Source: Oscillatoriales cyanobacterium PMM_0080
Lineage (GTDB): Bacteria; Cyanobacteriota; Cyanobacteriia; Cyanobacteriales; Microcoleaceae
DNA length: 37,976 bases
Assembly (NCBI GenBank): GCA_949127775.1
Contig: CASBQF010000305.1
Location: 1-37,976 of the forward strand
Direction: 5' to 3'
Part shown: positions 15,524 to 22,644 of the stretch, in pieces
Layout: every line of letters starts with the position of its first letter
Position numbering within the stretch: position 1 is the stretch's first letter
Notes under the pieces: model-generated
Database searches by the model: none
Seen by the model: only the letters and a program-made list of their open reading frames with translations
What the model was told of the DNA's origin: nothing
Program-made: the position numbers and the translations under genes

Positions 15524-15648
15524 TAGACAAGATTGCAAAAATAGCTAGGACGGGCTCTTCGGCCCATCCCACAAAAAGTTTTTTTCTTGTGGAATGGGCA
15601 TCTTGCCCGTTCCAAAATTTGATTAAAAGGACTTTTGCAAGAGGTCTA
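15524..15648 (-). mobile_element. MITE copy 1 (inverted relative to copy 2)
   Basis: This 125-bp element has terminal inverted repeats TAGACCTCTTGCAAAA (right end intact, left end mutated to TAGACAAGATTGCAAAA). The interior forms a long hairpin of GGAACGGGC..GCCCATTCCAC type. On the minus strand it is almost identical to the copy at 20541-20662; the first 85 bases differ by one A. It has no coding capacity. The TA at each end would fit TA-duplicating (IS630/Tc-like) mobilisation, which is inference. Confidence 0.85.
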
Positions 15649-15704
15649 TTTTAATCAACACTTTCGCGACTGAGATCGAACTTACCGATCGGGTTTATCA
15701 GTGG

Positions 15705-15821
15705 GCGATCGCCATTTCAATGTTGAGAACGCTCCTCTTATCACAACCAACGATGCTGTTTCATCTGATCTGTAAATAGCTCACCGGAAATAGCTCACAA
15801 GCTTTAACAGAAGGTTCACAG
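15705..15821 (+). promoter_or_regulatory. Diverged copy of the ECF41-type promoter region
   Basis: This stretch aligns along its whole length with the SDR leader at 11529-11635: GCGATCGCCATTTCAA at the left, CACAACCAAC-ATGCT in the middle, TCTGATCT, and GGTTCACAG at the right. The core reads TATCACA (15739-15745), 16 bases, CATC (15762-15765), so each promoter element has one changed base. The SDR start codon has not been copied. Whether it still works as a promoter is unknown. Confidence 0.7.
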
Positions 15822-15849
15822 CCGATCGCGATCGATAAATAATTTCAAA

Positions 15850-15892
15850 TATGAGCTAGCTCATAGAAGCAATGGGAATTCTCTTGCATAAT
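15850..15892 (+). promoter_or_regulatory. Crp-type operator and class II-like promoter of the oxidase operon
   Basis: TATGAGCTAGCTCATA (15850-15865) is a perfect 16-bp palindrome with CRP/FNR geometry (TATGA-N6-TCATA). A -10-like CATAAT lies at 15887-15892. If transcription starts about 7 bases further, the dyad is centred near -41.5, the place used by activators of class II CRP-dependent promoters. Nineteen bases from 15850 are repeated with one mismatch at 19809. The local Crp-family protein is the likely ligand (inference). Confidence 0.7.
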
Positions 15893-15944
15893 CGAAATAG
15901 ACAAACTGTCCAATCTCTCTCAACACATCACAGGAGATCTTGAC

Positions 15945-16226
15945 ATGAATAGCGAAACAGTTTTAAGCCATGCACCCGTAGCAGCACCGCCTGCAATCAC
16001 CCTAATCCCAAATAATTCACTTTTAACCGAAACGCCTGAAGAGGGGCGGCACTTAGCCGTGAAAATGGCACGTCTGATTATCAAAATGACTCAGCCGGAT
16101 GAAGCGAAACGGTTACAACTACGAGATGTTTATGGCAATGATGCCATGATGCTGATTGCAGTTGGGCAGACTGTGGCGACAGAGTTTGCCGTAATCGCTG
16201 CTGCAAATAACTACTGGCGGAAGTAG
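15945..16226 (+). CDS. Small hypothetical protein, first gene of the oxidase operon
   Basis: The 93-residue protein has a low-complexity N-terminus (HAPVAAPPAITLIPNN) and a helical second half (EGRHLAVKMARLIIKMTQPDEAKRLQLRDVYGNDAMMLIAVGQTVATEFAVIAAAN). I do not recognise it. ACAGGAGA before ATG 15945 is a good ribosome site. It is followed after 52 bases by the oxidase gene on the same strand, so it probably belongs to the same transcript and its product may act with the oxidase. Confidence 0.7.
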   Translation: MNSETVLSHAPVAAPPAITLIPNNSLLTETPEEGRHLAVKMARLIIKMTQPDEAKRLQLRDVYGNDAMMLIAVGQTVATEFAVIAAANNYWRK

Positions 16227-16278
16227 TATTTCAAAATCATTAAATCAATAATATGTTCAGATTTTGGAGGCAAATACA

Positions 16279-16968
16279 ATGAAAGTTTTGATTCGATTAA
16301 TAGTCAGTTTTTTCGTGTTTATTGTGGATGTCGTGTATGGCGATCGCTCCTACGCTCGGTTTTATGTACTCGAAACGATCGCCCGCGTGCCTTATTTTTC
16401 CTATGTCTCAGTGCTGCATCTATACGAGACGCTGGGTTTGTGGCGCAAAGCTGATTTGTTGAAAATTCACTTTGCTGAAACCTGGAACGAATTACATCAT
16501 TTGTTGATTATGGAATCACTGGGAGGCGATCGCCTGTGGATCGATCGCTTCGTAGCTCAACACATCGCATTTGCGTACTACTGGGTTGTCGTGCTGCTCT
16601 ATATGCTATTTCCCAAGTACGCCTACTACCTGATGGAGTTGATTGAAGATCATGCCTACCAAACCTATGACGACTACTTGAAAATCAATGAAGTGGCACT
16701 GAAAACTCAACCTGCTCCCCAAGTCGCAATCAACTTCTATCGCGATGGAGATCTCTATACGTTTGACGAAGTTCAGACTACATCAAATCATGAATTTCGC
16801 CGCCCCAAGGTAGATGATCTATACGATGTGTTCGTGAATGTCCGTGATGACGAACGCGAACACGTGAAAACAATGGTGGCACTTCAACAACCAGAAGCGC
16901 GGCAAACCTTTAAAAGTCCCCATACGGTTTTTGAATTGATAGCTGCCAACAGCGATAAAACTGGCTGA
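16279..16968 (+). CDS. Alternative oxidase / plastid terminal oxidase homologue (PTOX type)
   Basis: This is a membrane-bound diiron quinol oxidase that passes electrons from (plasto)quinol to oxygen without pumping protons. ATG 16279 is chosen since GGAGG precedes it; the frame also opens at a TTG inside that site. All six diiron ligands are in place over 229 residues: Glu32 (LETIAR), Glu71 and His74 (NELHHLLIMES), Glu123 (LIEDHAY), Glu192 and His195 (RDDEREH). The motifs resemble the plastid terminal oxidase more than mitochondrial AOX. In the operon it lies between a small protein and a secreted protein. A Crp-type operator precedes the operon. Confidence 0.93.
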   Translation: MKVLIRLIVSFFVFIVDVVYGDRSYARFYVLETIARVPYFSYVSVLHLYETLGLWRKADLLKIHFAETWNELHHLLIMESLGGDRLWIDRFVAQHIAFAYYWVVVLLYMLFPKYAYYLMELIEDHAYQTYDDYLKINEVALKTQPAPQVAINFYRDGDLYTFDEVQTTSNHEFRRPKVDDLYDVFVNVRDDEREHVKTMVALQQPEARQTFKSPHTVFELIAANSDKTG

Positions 16969-16985
16969 TTCTAGAGGGTGTTATG

Positions 16986-17011
16986 CTGTTGCGCATTTAA
17001 ATGCGCAACAG
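16986..17011. repeat. Perfect 26-bp palindrome after the oxidase gene
   Basis: CTGTTGCGCATTT is followed directly by its exact reverse complement. It lies 18 bases after the oxidase stop. It could act as a hairpin, but no T-run follows. The arm nearly equals the terminal repeat of the MITE at 33818-33922 (CTGTTGTGCATTTAAA), so it may be a collapsed copy of that element consisting of joined ends. Confidence 0.8.
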
Positions 17012-17032
17012 TTTACTACAAGCTTAAGAAAT

Positions 17033-17410
17033 ATGAAAATACTACTGAAAATATCCGCGTTACTCTTGGCTCTGCCAATCAGTATCTTAACTAATTTTTC
17101 CTTACCTGCCTCTGCTGATTCTACTGCTGATCTCATCCTCAGTACGAAATGCCGAGGTGGTTACAATATCAATATTTGGCAGAATAAAACTTCCCGTGAA
17201 CTGCTCTATCGCGCGACAAGTTCCAAGGGTAATTTAAATTTGGGCAGAGGGACTGTGAAAGCGACAGAAGGTGTTCGAGTATATAAGTTTCGGCAGGGCA
17301 ATTATGAATATTGGGTGTGGGATGGCACGTTGGATAGCCCGCAATCTGGAACTTTAGAGGTATACAAAAACAACCGTATTTTGATGCAGAAAGCTTGTAC
17401 AAAAAGTTGA
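17033..17410 (+). CDS. Secreted hypothetical protein
   Basis: The 125-residue product begins with a clear signal peptide: basic MKILLK, a hydrophobic stretch to about residue 24, and likely cleavage after LPASA near residue 28. The mature part is about 97 residues, beta-rich with many Tyr/Trp/Gly (GYNINIWQNKTSRELLYRATS, GNYEYWVWDGTLDSPQSGTLEVY) and two Cys (KCRGG and KACTKS) that could form a disulfide. It resembles small periplasmic proteins seen in cyanobacteria, with no known function. It lies 64 bases after the oxidase and 48 before the GMC gene, all on one strand. Confidence 0.8.
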   Translation: MKILLKISALLLALPISILTNFSLPASADSTADLILSTKCRGGYNINIWQNKTSRELLYRATSSKGNLNLGRGTVKATEGVRVYKFRQGNYEYWVWDGTLDSPQSGTLEVYKNNRILMQKACTKS

Positions 17411-17458
17411 ATTTTCTAGAATGTTTTAGGCAGGCAAACAACAGATCAGGAGAATATT

Positions 17459-19018
17459 ATGACGAACTATGACTACATTGTGATAGGTGCAGGTTCGGCA
17501 GGCTGCGTAGTCGCTAACCGTCTGACAGAAGATAGTAAAACAACCGTGTTATTGCTCGAAGCGGGCAACCCAGACACGAAACCAGAGATTCAAATCCCAG
17601 TGGAATGCCTACATTTGCTAGGCACTGAGGTGGACTGGGCATATTTCTCTGAACCAGAACCGTACCTGAATAATCGCCAAATCTTTTGTCCTCGTGGCAA
17701 AGTCTTGGGAGGCAGCAGTTCGATTAATTTCCTGATGTATATTCGAGGTAATCCTCACGATTACAATCACTGGCAGGAATTGGGTAATCCTGGTTGGAGT
17801 TACCAGGATTTACTGCCCTATTTCAAGAAGTCTGAACACTCCTCACGCGGTGCCTCTGAATATCACGGTGTAGATGGCGAGTTGAGCGTGACTGATATCA
17901 TTTCCCCTGCCGTCGTATCCCAGCGATTTGTAGACGCAGCGGTGGCACTGGGATATGATGACAATCCTGATTTTAACGGCAGAAAGCAGGAAGGGACAGG
18001 ACTCTATCAGTACACGGTTAAGGATGGTAAACGGCACAGTACCGCTGCGGCATTTCTCTTGCCGATTCTTCAACGTCCCAATTTAACAACGACAACAGGT
18101 GCGTTAGTGACTCGATTGTTATTTGAAGGAACTCGCACGGTTGGAGTCGAATACATACTTGAAGGAACGTTGCACCAAGTTAGAGTTAATCAGGAAGTGA
18201 TTTTAAGTGCTGGTGCGTTCGATTCGCCTAAGCTGCTGATGTTGTCCGGGATTGGTGATGCAGAATACTTACAATCATTGGGTATTTCTGTTGTCGTTGA
18301 TTTGCCGGGAGTCGGCCAAAACCTGCAAGATCATGTTGTAGTTCCTGTGACATATGAGGCAATTCAGGATGTACATCCTGCTATTACCAGTAATGCGATC
18401 GCGGAAGCTGGATTGTTTGCACATAGTGAGGGGAATCAGGAGGTTACGCCAGATTTACAGCTAATCTTTGGCCCCATCTTGTTCCCACTTCCGGGCTATC
18501 CCAATTCTGGTGTAGGATTTACGGGTCTAATGGTTTTGACGCATCCCGAAAATATTGGTAGTGTTAAGTTACGATCGCCCGATCGCCAAGACGCACCAGT
18601 AATTCGGCTAAACTATCTCCAAAGTCGATCGGATGTGCAGAAGCTAATTGAAGGCATTAAATTAATCCGCAAGTTATTTCAAACCAGTGCTTTTGATCAG
18701 TTTCGAGGCCCAGAAGTCGCGCCTGGTGCCGACGTGACTAGCGATGAAGCTCTCGAAGCCTACATCCGGGAAAATTGCAGTACGGTGTTTCATCCTGTGG
18801 GTACGTGCAAAATGGGAACTGATCCAATGGCGGTTGTAGACTCCGAACTTCGGGTATATGGGGTGGAGGGTTTGCGTGTCGTCGATGCGTCAATCATGCC
18901 AAGGATTACTACAGGAAATACTAACGCGCCGATAATTGCGATCGGCGAAAAAGCCGCCGATTTAATCAAAGCCGCAGGTTGTGTTTCACAGCAAGCACAT
19001 TTAGCAATTGCCAACTGA
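17459..19018 (+). CDS. GMC-family FAD oxidoreductase (choline dehydrogenase-like)
   Basis: The 519-residue flavoprotein has the N-terminal FAD motif GAGSAGCVVANRL (from residue 9) and the GMC signatures PRGKVLGGSSSINFLMYIRG and GAFDSPKLLMLSGIG. The active-site pair is His445 (VFHPVGTCKMG) and Asn489 (TTGNTNAPI). Such enzymes oxidise alcohols; whether oxygen or a quinone is the acceptor cannot be told. There is no signal peptide. Lying in the same apparent operon as a quinol oxidase, it may feed electrons into the quinone pool, which is inference. CAGGAG precedes ATG 17459. Confidence 0.92.
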   Translation: MTNYDYIVIGAGSAGCVVANRLTEDSKTTVLLLEAGNPDTKPEIQIPVECLHLLGTEVDWAYFSEPEPYLNNRQIFCPRGKVLGGSSSINFLMYIRGNPHDYNHWQELGNPGWSYQDLLPYFKKSEHSSRGASEYHGVDGELSVTDIISPAVVSQRFVDAAVALGYDDNPDFNGRKQEGTGLYQYTVKDGKRHSTAAAFLLPILQRPNLTTTTGALVTRLLFEGTRTVGVEYILEGTLHQVRVNQEVILSAGAFDSPKLLMLSGIGDAEYLQSLGISVVVDLPGVGQNLQDHVVVPVTYEAIQDVHPAITSNAIAEAGLFAHSEGNQEVTPDLQLIFGPILFPLPGYPNSGVGFTGLMVLTHPENIGSVKLRSPDRQDAPVIRLNYLQSRSDVQKLIEGIKLIRKLFQTSAFDQFRGPEVAPGADVTSDEALEAYIRENCSTVFHPVGTCKMGTDPMAVVDSELRVYGVEGLRVVDASIMPRITTGNTNAPIIAIGEKAADLIKAAGCVSQQAHLAIAN

Positions 19019-19040
19019 CAGGAAGTGCGATCGACTGATT

Positions 19041-19742
19041 CTATATCTGACAGTCACCTTGGGCGATCGCATCTAGTTTTGCCGAATCTAACACCAGAAT
19101 TATGCCGCCCCGATGGTAATTGACGATCGCCTGGATCTGCTTAAACAGCCTTACACATTCTTCATAAGTAATCCCAATGCTGCAAGCAATTTGGTAATGG
19201 GACGAATGCGATCGCAACTCCAATCCCTGTGCAGTCACGTCTGTTCCCTCTGCGATCGCAGCCTTCTGAATAAATTGTGCTAATCTGACGATCGCCCGTT
19301 CCGAAGCCAATCCATGCACAACCTGATGAAGATTCTGGATAATCTCAGTTAGTACGGCAATGATTTGTAATGCAAATTCTGGGTTTGTTTGCATCATCTC
19401 TAGTAAAGCAGTGCGTTCAACCGTGAGAATCTCACAGTCTTGTTCAGCCACGATAGTTGCAGATGCTGCAAACTTGCCAATTAGCACAGGCGGAGCAATG
19501 AGTTCTCCGGCGTGTACCGTCCGCAAGATAGTTTCTTTGCCCGTAGCAGCAGTTTTCTTGACTTCAATTCTGCCACTAAGAACAGCAAAGAGTTGAGCCG
19601 GCAAGCAATCGCCTTCATGCAGAATAATTTCTCCACGCAAATGTTGCTTAACCACGGCATGAGCCTGCAACTGTGCAAGCTGATCCATATCTAGCCCAGA
19701 AAGAAGTAGAATTCCCCGTAGTTGTTCAACTTTGACTTGCAT
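19041..19742 (-). CDS. Crp/Fnr-family transcription regulator
   Basis: The 233-residue protein has a cyclic-nucleotide-type beta-roll (about 15-125), a long dimer helix (about 127-150) and a C-terminal HTH. In the recognition helix, GITYEECVRLFK aligns with GCSRETVGRILK of E. coli CRP: Glu194 and Arg198 match CRP Glu181 and Arg185, while CRP Arg180 is replaced by Tyr193. The phosphate-binding Arg-Ser of CRP is replaced (GKFAASATI), so cAMP is an unlikely ligand. No Fe-S cysteine cluster is seen. It lies convergent to the oxidase operon and divergent to the 19883 gene, with an operator copy in the shared upstream region. Confidence 0.85.
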   Translation of the reverse strand: MQVKVEQLRGILLLSGLDMDQLAQLQAHAVVKQHLRGEIILHEGDCLPAQLFAVLSGRIEVKKTAATGKETILRTVHAGELIAPPVLIGKFAASATIVAEQDCEILTVERTALLEMMQTNPEFALQIIAVLTEIIQNLHQVVHGLASERAIVRLAQFIQKAAIAEGTDVTAQGLELRSHSSHYQIACSIGITYEECVRLFKQIQAIVNYHRGGIILVLDSAKLDAIAQGDCQI

Positions 19743-19808
19743 TGTTGCATCACCCTAATTAAGCAGGCTTAACTTTTTCTCCTCCAATTTATCTTTTTCT
19801 CTGGCAAC

Positions 19809-19851
19809 TATGAGCTAGATCATAGAAATTCTTGACAAGAATTATTAGAGT
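19809..19851. promoter_or_regulatory. Crp-type operator in the divergent promoter region
   Basis: TATGAGCTAGATCATA (19809-19824) has the form TATGA-N6-TCATA and is one base off the palindrome at 15850. The match continues with GAA on the right. It lies between the Crp-family gene and the 19883 gene, so it can control both. TAGAGT at 19846-19851 would put a plus-strand start near 19858, centring the dyad at about -41.5, as at the oxidase operon. Confidence 0.65.
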
Positions 19852-19882
19852 AAAAGTAGTTCAAGGCGATCGGGGTAACGAC

Positions 19883-20365
19883 ATGAGTCTCACAAAAGCA
19901 CAGACAACCGCATCTCAAGTAGAAACCCTCGCCAAACTCTACCTAGAAGGCAAGCCAGCCGAGATTTCTGATGAAACCATCGCCCAACTCTGTGACTGGC
20001 TGATGGATGAGTTCCATCAATTGCCCTTAAATCTGCAATTTTCAGATTATATGCGTTACGACAACGCTCAAGAGATGTTTGCCGATATTAGGAAAGACCA
20101 GCTTTGGGTATCGGCTGAGAGTTACGATTCTGCTGTTTATCCTAATCCCATTTATGGCTTTATTTTCCAGGGAATGCACGATTATGATCACTACTTGACA
20201 GGTAGTGACTTCAGCCTGGAGGGAGAATTCATGGCTTATAAATGCACAGCAAAACGTGCGCCGAGTTTGGATATCCAGAAGATTCTCTATTCCGAAATTG
20301 TGCTGCGCTCTGCTGCTTATCTTTATTTGGGGCATATGGCAGAGCCTAAAATTGTTTTTCCGTAA
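19883..20365 (+). CDS. Hypothetical protein with HDYDH motif
   Basis: ATG 19883 (MSLTKAQTTASQVETLAKLYLEG) gives 160 residues; the frame opens earlier at a TTG that overlaps the promoter region. The protein is helical and holds a run of possible metal ligands: DEFHQLP, the GMHDYDHYLTGSDFSLEGEF segment and YSEIVLRSAAYLYLGH. I do not recognise a characterised family. It is divergent from the Crp-family gene, shares its operator region, and is followed 22 bases later by a zinc-ribbon gene. Membership of the same regulon as the oxidase operon is inferred. Confidence 0.7.
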   Translation: MSLTKAQTTASQVETLAKLYLEGKPAEISDETIAQLCDWLMDEFHQLPLNLQFSDYMRYDNAQEMFADIRKDQLWVSAESYDSAVYPNPIYGFIFQGMHDYDHYLTGSDFSLEGEFMAYKCTAKRAPSLDIQKILYSEIVLRSAAYLYLGHMAEPKIVFP

Positions 20366-20387
20366 TTAATCAAACAGGTGAAAGATT

Positions 20388-20543
20388 ATGCACGAGTGTC
20401 CTTGTTGTTCTTCTCCATTGCTGCGACACGTTCAGCACCATGAAATTTGTTGGTTTTGTCCCCACTGTTGGACAACGATGCCAGTCTTCTCTGAATTGAT
20501 ACTCTCACCACGCGGCAAAGTTCTGGGGGTTGATGTTCAATAG
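20388..20543 (+). CDS. Small zinc-ribbon protein (51 residues)
   Basis: The product starts MHECPCCSSPLLRHVQHHEICWFCPHCW, with Cys pairs CPCC and CWFCPHC forming a probable zinc ribbon, then TTMPVFSELIL and a short tail. Similar short proteins occur in other filamentous cyanobacteria from memory; no function is known. CAGGTGAAAG precedes ATG 20388. It follows the 19883 gene by 22 bases and is probably co-transcribed. The stop codon TAG is formed by the first bases of MITE copy 2. Without the element the codon would read TAA, if the target was TA, so the protein is not shortened. Confidence 0.75.
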   Translation: MHECPCCSSPLLRHVQHHEICWFCPHCWTTMPVFSELILSPRGKVLGVDVQ

Positions 20544-20662
20544 ACCTCTTGCAAAAGTCCTTTTAATCAAATTTTGGAACGGGCAAGATGCCCATTCCAC
20601 AAGAAAAAACTTTTTGTGGGATGGGCATCTTGCCCGTCCTAGTTATTTTTGCAAGAGGTCTA
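20541..20662 (+). mobile_element. MITE copy 2 (inverted relative to copy 1)
   Basis: This 122-bp element has perfect 16-bp terminal inverted repeats (TAGACCTCTTGCAAAA and TTTTGCAAGAGGTCTA) and an internal hairpin. It is nearly identical to the reverse complement of 15524-15648, which implies recent spread. It sits exactly in the stop codon of the zinc-ribbon gene and about 65 bases before surE. Confidence 0.88.
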
Positions 20663-20727
20663 ATCAATGCCATGATATGAATGGCAATGCTCATACTGAC
20701 GATCGCTAATAAACAGACAAATTTTTA

Positions 20728-21405
20728 ATGACGATAATTTTAACCAACGACGACGGCATCGACGCTCCAGGCATTCAGGCGCTTTTGCAGGCGGTAAACG
20801 GCAAGACTATTATCGTAGCTCCTCAAGGGCAATGGTCTGGCTGCGGACATCAGGTGACGGCTCACAGTCCCATTCATCTCGATCGGCGATCGGAAATTGA
20901 ATATGCTGTAGGGGGAACACCGGCAGACTGTGTACGCATTGCTCTCAATCACATTTGTCCAAAACCAGATTTCGTACTTTCCGGGATTAATGCTGGTGGC
21001 AATTTGGGAGTTGACGTGTATATTTCGGGTACAGTGGCGGCGGTGCGGGAAGCCGCGATGCACGGAATTCCCGGTATCGCGATTTCTCACTGGATTAAAA
21101 GGCCTTGGGAAATAGATTGGGAAATCGCGACTCGTTGGACATCGCGGGTATTGGCCGATTTGCTGAATCGCGAAACCAAGTCTGGCTGTTTCTGGAATGT
21201 GAATTTGCCACATTTAGCGCCCGGAAGTGCGGAACCGGAAATTGTGTTTTGTCGCCCTTCGACGCAGCCTCTACCGGTGGTATATCGCCAAGAGGGAGAA
21301 TACTTTCATTATGTGGGAGAGTACGGTAATCGCGATCGGGCTTTGGGAACTGATGTTGATGTCTGTTTTGGTGGTAACATTGCCGTGACAGAGATATCAT
21401 TATGA
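20728..21405 (+). CDS. surE: SurE 5'/3'-nucleotidase
   Basis: The 225-residue protein is a SurE-type metal-dependent nucleoside-monophosphate phosphatase. It has TNDDGIDAPG at 6-15 (Asp8 and Asp9 bind the metal), VAPQGQWSGCGHQVT with Ser37, and VLSGINAGGNLGVDVYISGTVAAVREA, the conserved loop around the active site. The length is a little shorter than the 250 typical of E. coli SurE. It is alone on its strand between MITE copy 2 and the R-M locus. Confidence 0.93.
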   Translation: MTIILTNDDGIDAPGIQALLQAVNGKTIIVAPQGQWSGCGHQVTAHSPIHLDRRSEIEYAVGGTPADCVRIALNHICPKPDFVLSGINAGGNLGVDVYISGTVAAVREAAMHGIPGIAISHWIKRPWEIDWEIATRWTSRVLADLLNRETKSGCFWNVNLPHLAPGSAEPEIVFCRPSTQPLPVVYRQEGEYFHYVGEYGNRDRALGTDVDVCFGGNIAVTEISL

Positions 21406-21500
21406 TGGGATTTGATGGGATTTGATGGAATTATGGAACTACATTTTTTGGGCAAAAAAGCGGAAGTAGGTAAATTAACTTTGGTATCACTTCCCCTCAA

Positions 21501-21517
21501 TATCCCAAAATAGGATA
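21501..21517. promoter_or_regulatory. Controller operator copy upstream of the methyltransferase
   Basis: TATCC-CAAAATA-GGATA is a 17-bp inverted repeat ending 41 bases before the methyltransferase start. Sixteen of its 17 bases recur at 23844-23860, upstream of the XRE controller gene. These are the only two places where I see it. It is the likely binding site of the controller. Confidence 0.7.
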
Positions 21518-21558
21518 AAATATTTGTACTTAATTTTTACAGTCACGTAAGTCAACAA

Positions 21559-22644
21559 ATGAGTCCTAACGCAGAAGCGAATTCTCCCAGCATCTTAAAA
21601 CGCAAAGCGAGCAGCACTGTTGGTCGTGGTAAAGTAGCTAATCTCAATACCAACTTTAATTTTTCTGCATGGAGTGACGAATACGTTACTTTAAATCTCG
21701 GCGATAGTCTTCAGCACTACGACAATTGGGAGCAACCTACTGTCATAGTTTCAGATGGAGCTTACGGCATTCTTGGGTTTGAAGGAGATACCTCAGATCA
21801 CATTGATTTACCTAATTGGTATCAACCTCATGTCGAGGCATGGTCAAAAGCAGCCATACCCTGTACAACACTCTGGTTTTGGAATTCAGAGATTGGTTGG
21901 GCTGTGTTGCATCCAATTCTAGAAAAATATGGTTGGCGCTATGTTAATTCCAATATTTGGAACAAGGGAAAAGGTCATATCGCAGGGAATGTTAACACAC
22001 AGAAAATTCGCAGGTTCCCCGTTGTCACAGAAGTCTGCGTTCAATATGTAAGAGAAGTAACAGTTAATGAACTTACCTTAAAAGCGTGGTTATTGCAAGA
22101 GTGGAAACGCTCAGGGTTGCCGTTACGACGGGCTAACGATGCTTGCGGGGTTGTGGATGCTGCAACCAGAAAATACTTCGATCAAGGGCATTTGTGGTAT
22201 TTCCCTCCGACGGAGATGTTTGAAAGGCTAGTGAACTATGCAAATGAGTATGGTAGTCCTCAAGGAAAACCCTACTTTTCTCTGGATGGCAATCAGTCTT
22301 TAACGGGACAGGAATGGAGCAAAATGCGATCGAAATTTAGATGCCCTCACGGCTTTACAAACGTTTGGGATCGTCAACCTTTACGAGGTCATGAGAGAGT
22401 TAAAACTATCTCAGGAAAAGCATTACATCTCAACCAAAAACCTCTGGACTTGATGAACCTTATTGTTGAGGCATCGACAGATGAAAACGATGTTGTATGG
22501 GAACCTTTTGGCGGACTTTTTAGTGCATCTTTGGCAGCACGTCAACTCAAACGCAAAGCTTTTTCTTGCGAGATAGACTCAGATTATTTCTACTATGGTG
22601 TACAAAGATTCAATCAAGAAGTTCATCAATACTCTCTTCTCTAA
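21559..22644 (+). CDS. Type II DNA methyltransferase (N4-cytosine/N6-adenine class)
   Basis: The 361-residue protein has the catalytic motif IV as SDGAYG (residues 65-70, a DPPY-type variant) before the AdoMet-binding motif I, VVWEPFGGLFSASLAA near the C-terminus. This order (IV before X and I) is that of beta-class amino-methyltransferases. HLNQKPLDLMNLIVEAS just before it is the typical motif X region. The central part is probably the target recognition region; the recognised sequence is unknown. It would protect the host DNA from the convergent restriction gene, whose 3' end overlaps it by 35 bases. No HIP1 octamer occurs in it. Confidence 0.9.
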   Translation: MSPNAEANSPSILKRKASSTVGRGKVANLNTNFNFSAWSDEYVTLNLGDSLQHYDNWEQPTVIVSDGAYGILGFEGDTSDHIDLPNWYQPHVEAWSKAAIPCTTLWFWNSEIGWAVLHPILEKYGWRYVNSNIWNKGKGHIAGNVNTQKIRRFPVVTEVCVQYVREVTVNELTLKAWLLQEWKRSGLPLRRANDACGVVDAATRKYFDQGHLWYFPPTEMFERLVNYANEYGSPQGKPYFSLDGNQSLTGQEWSKMRSKFRCPHGFTNVWDRQPLRGHERVKTISGKALHLNQKPLDLMNLIVEASTDENDVVWEPFGGLFSASLAARQLKRKAFSCEIDSDYFYYGVQRFNQEVHQYSLL

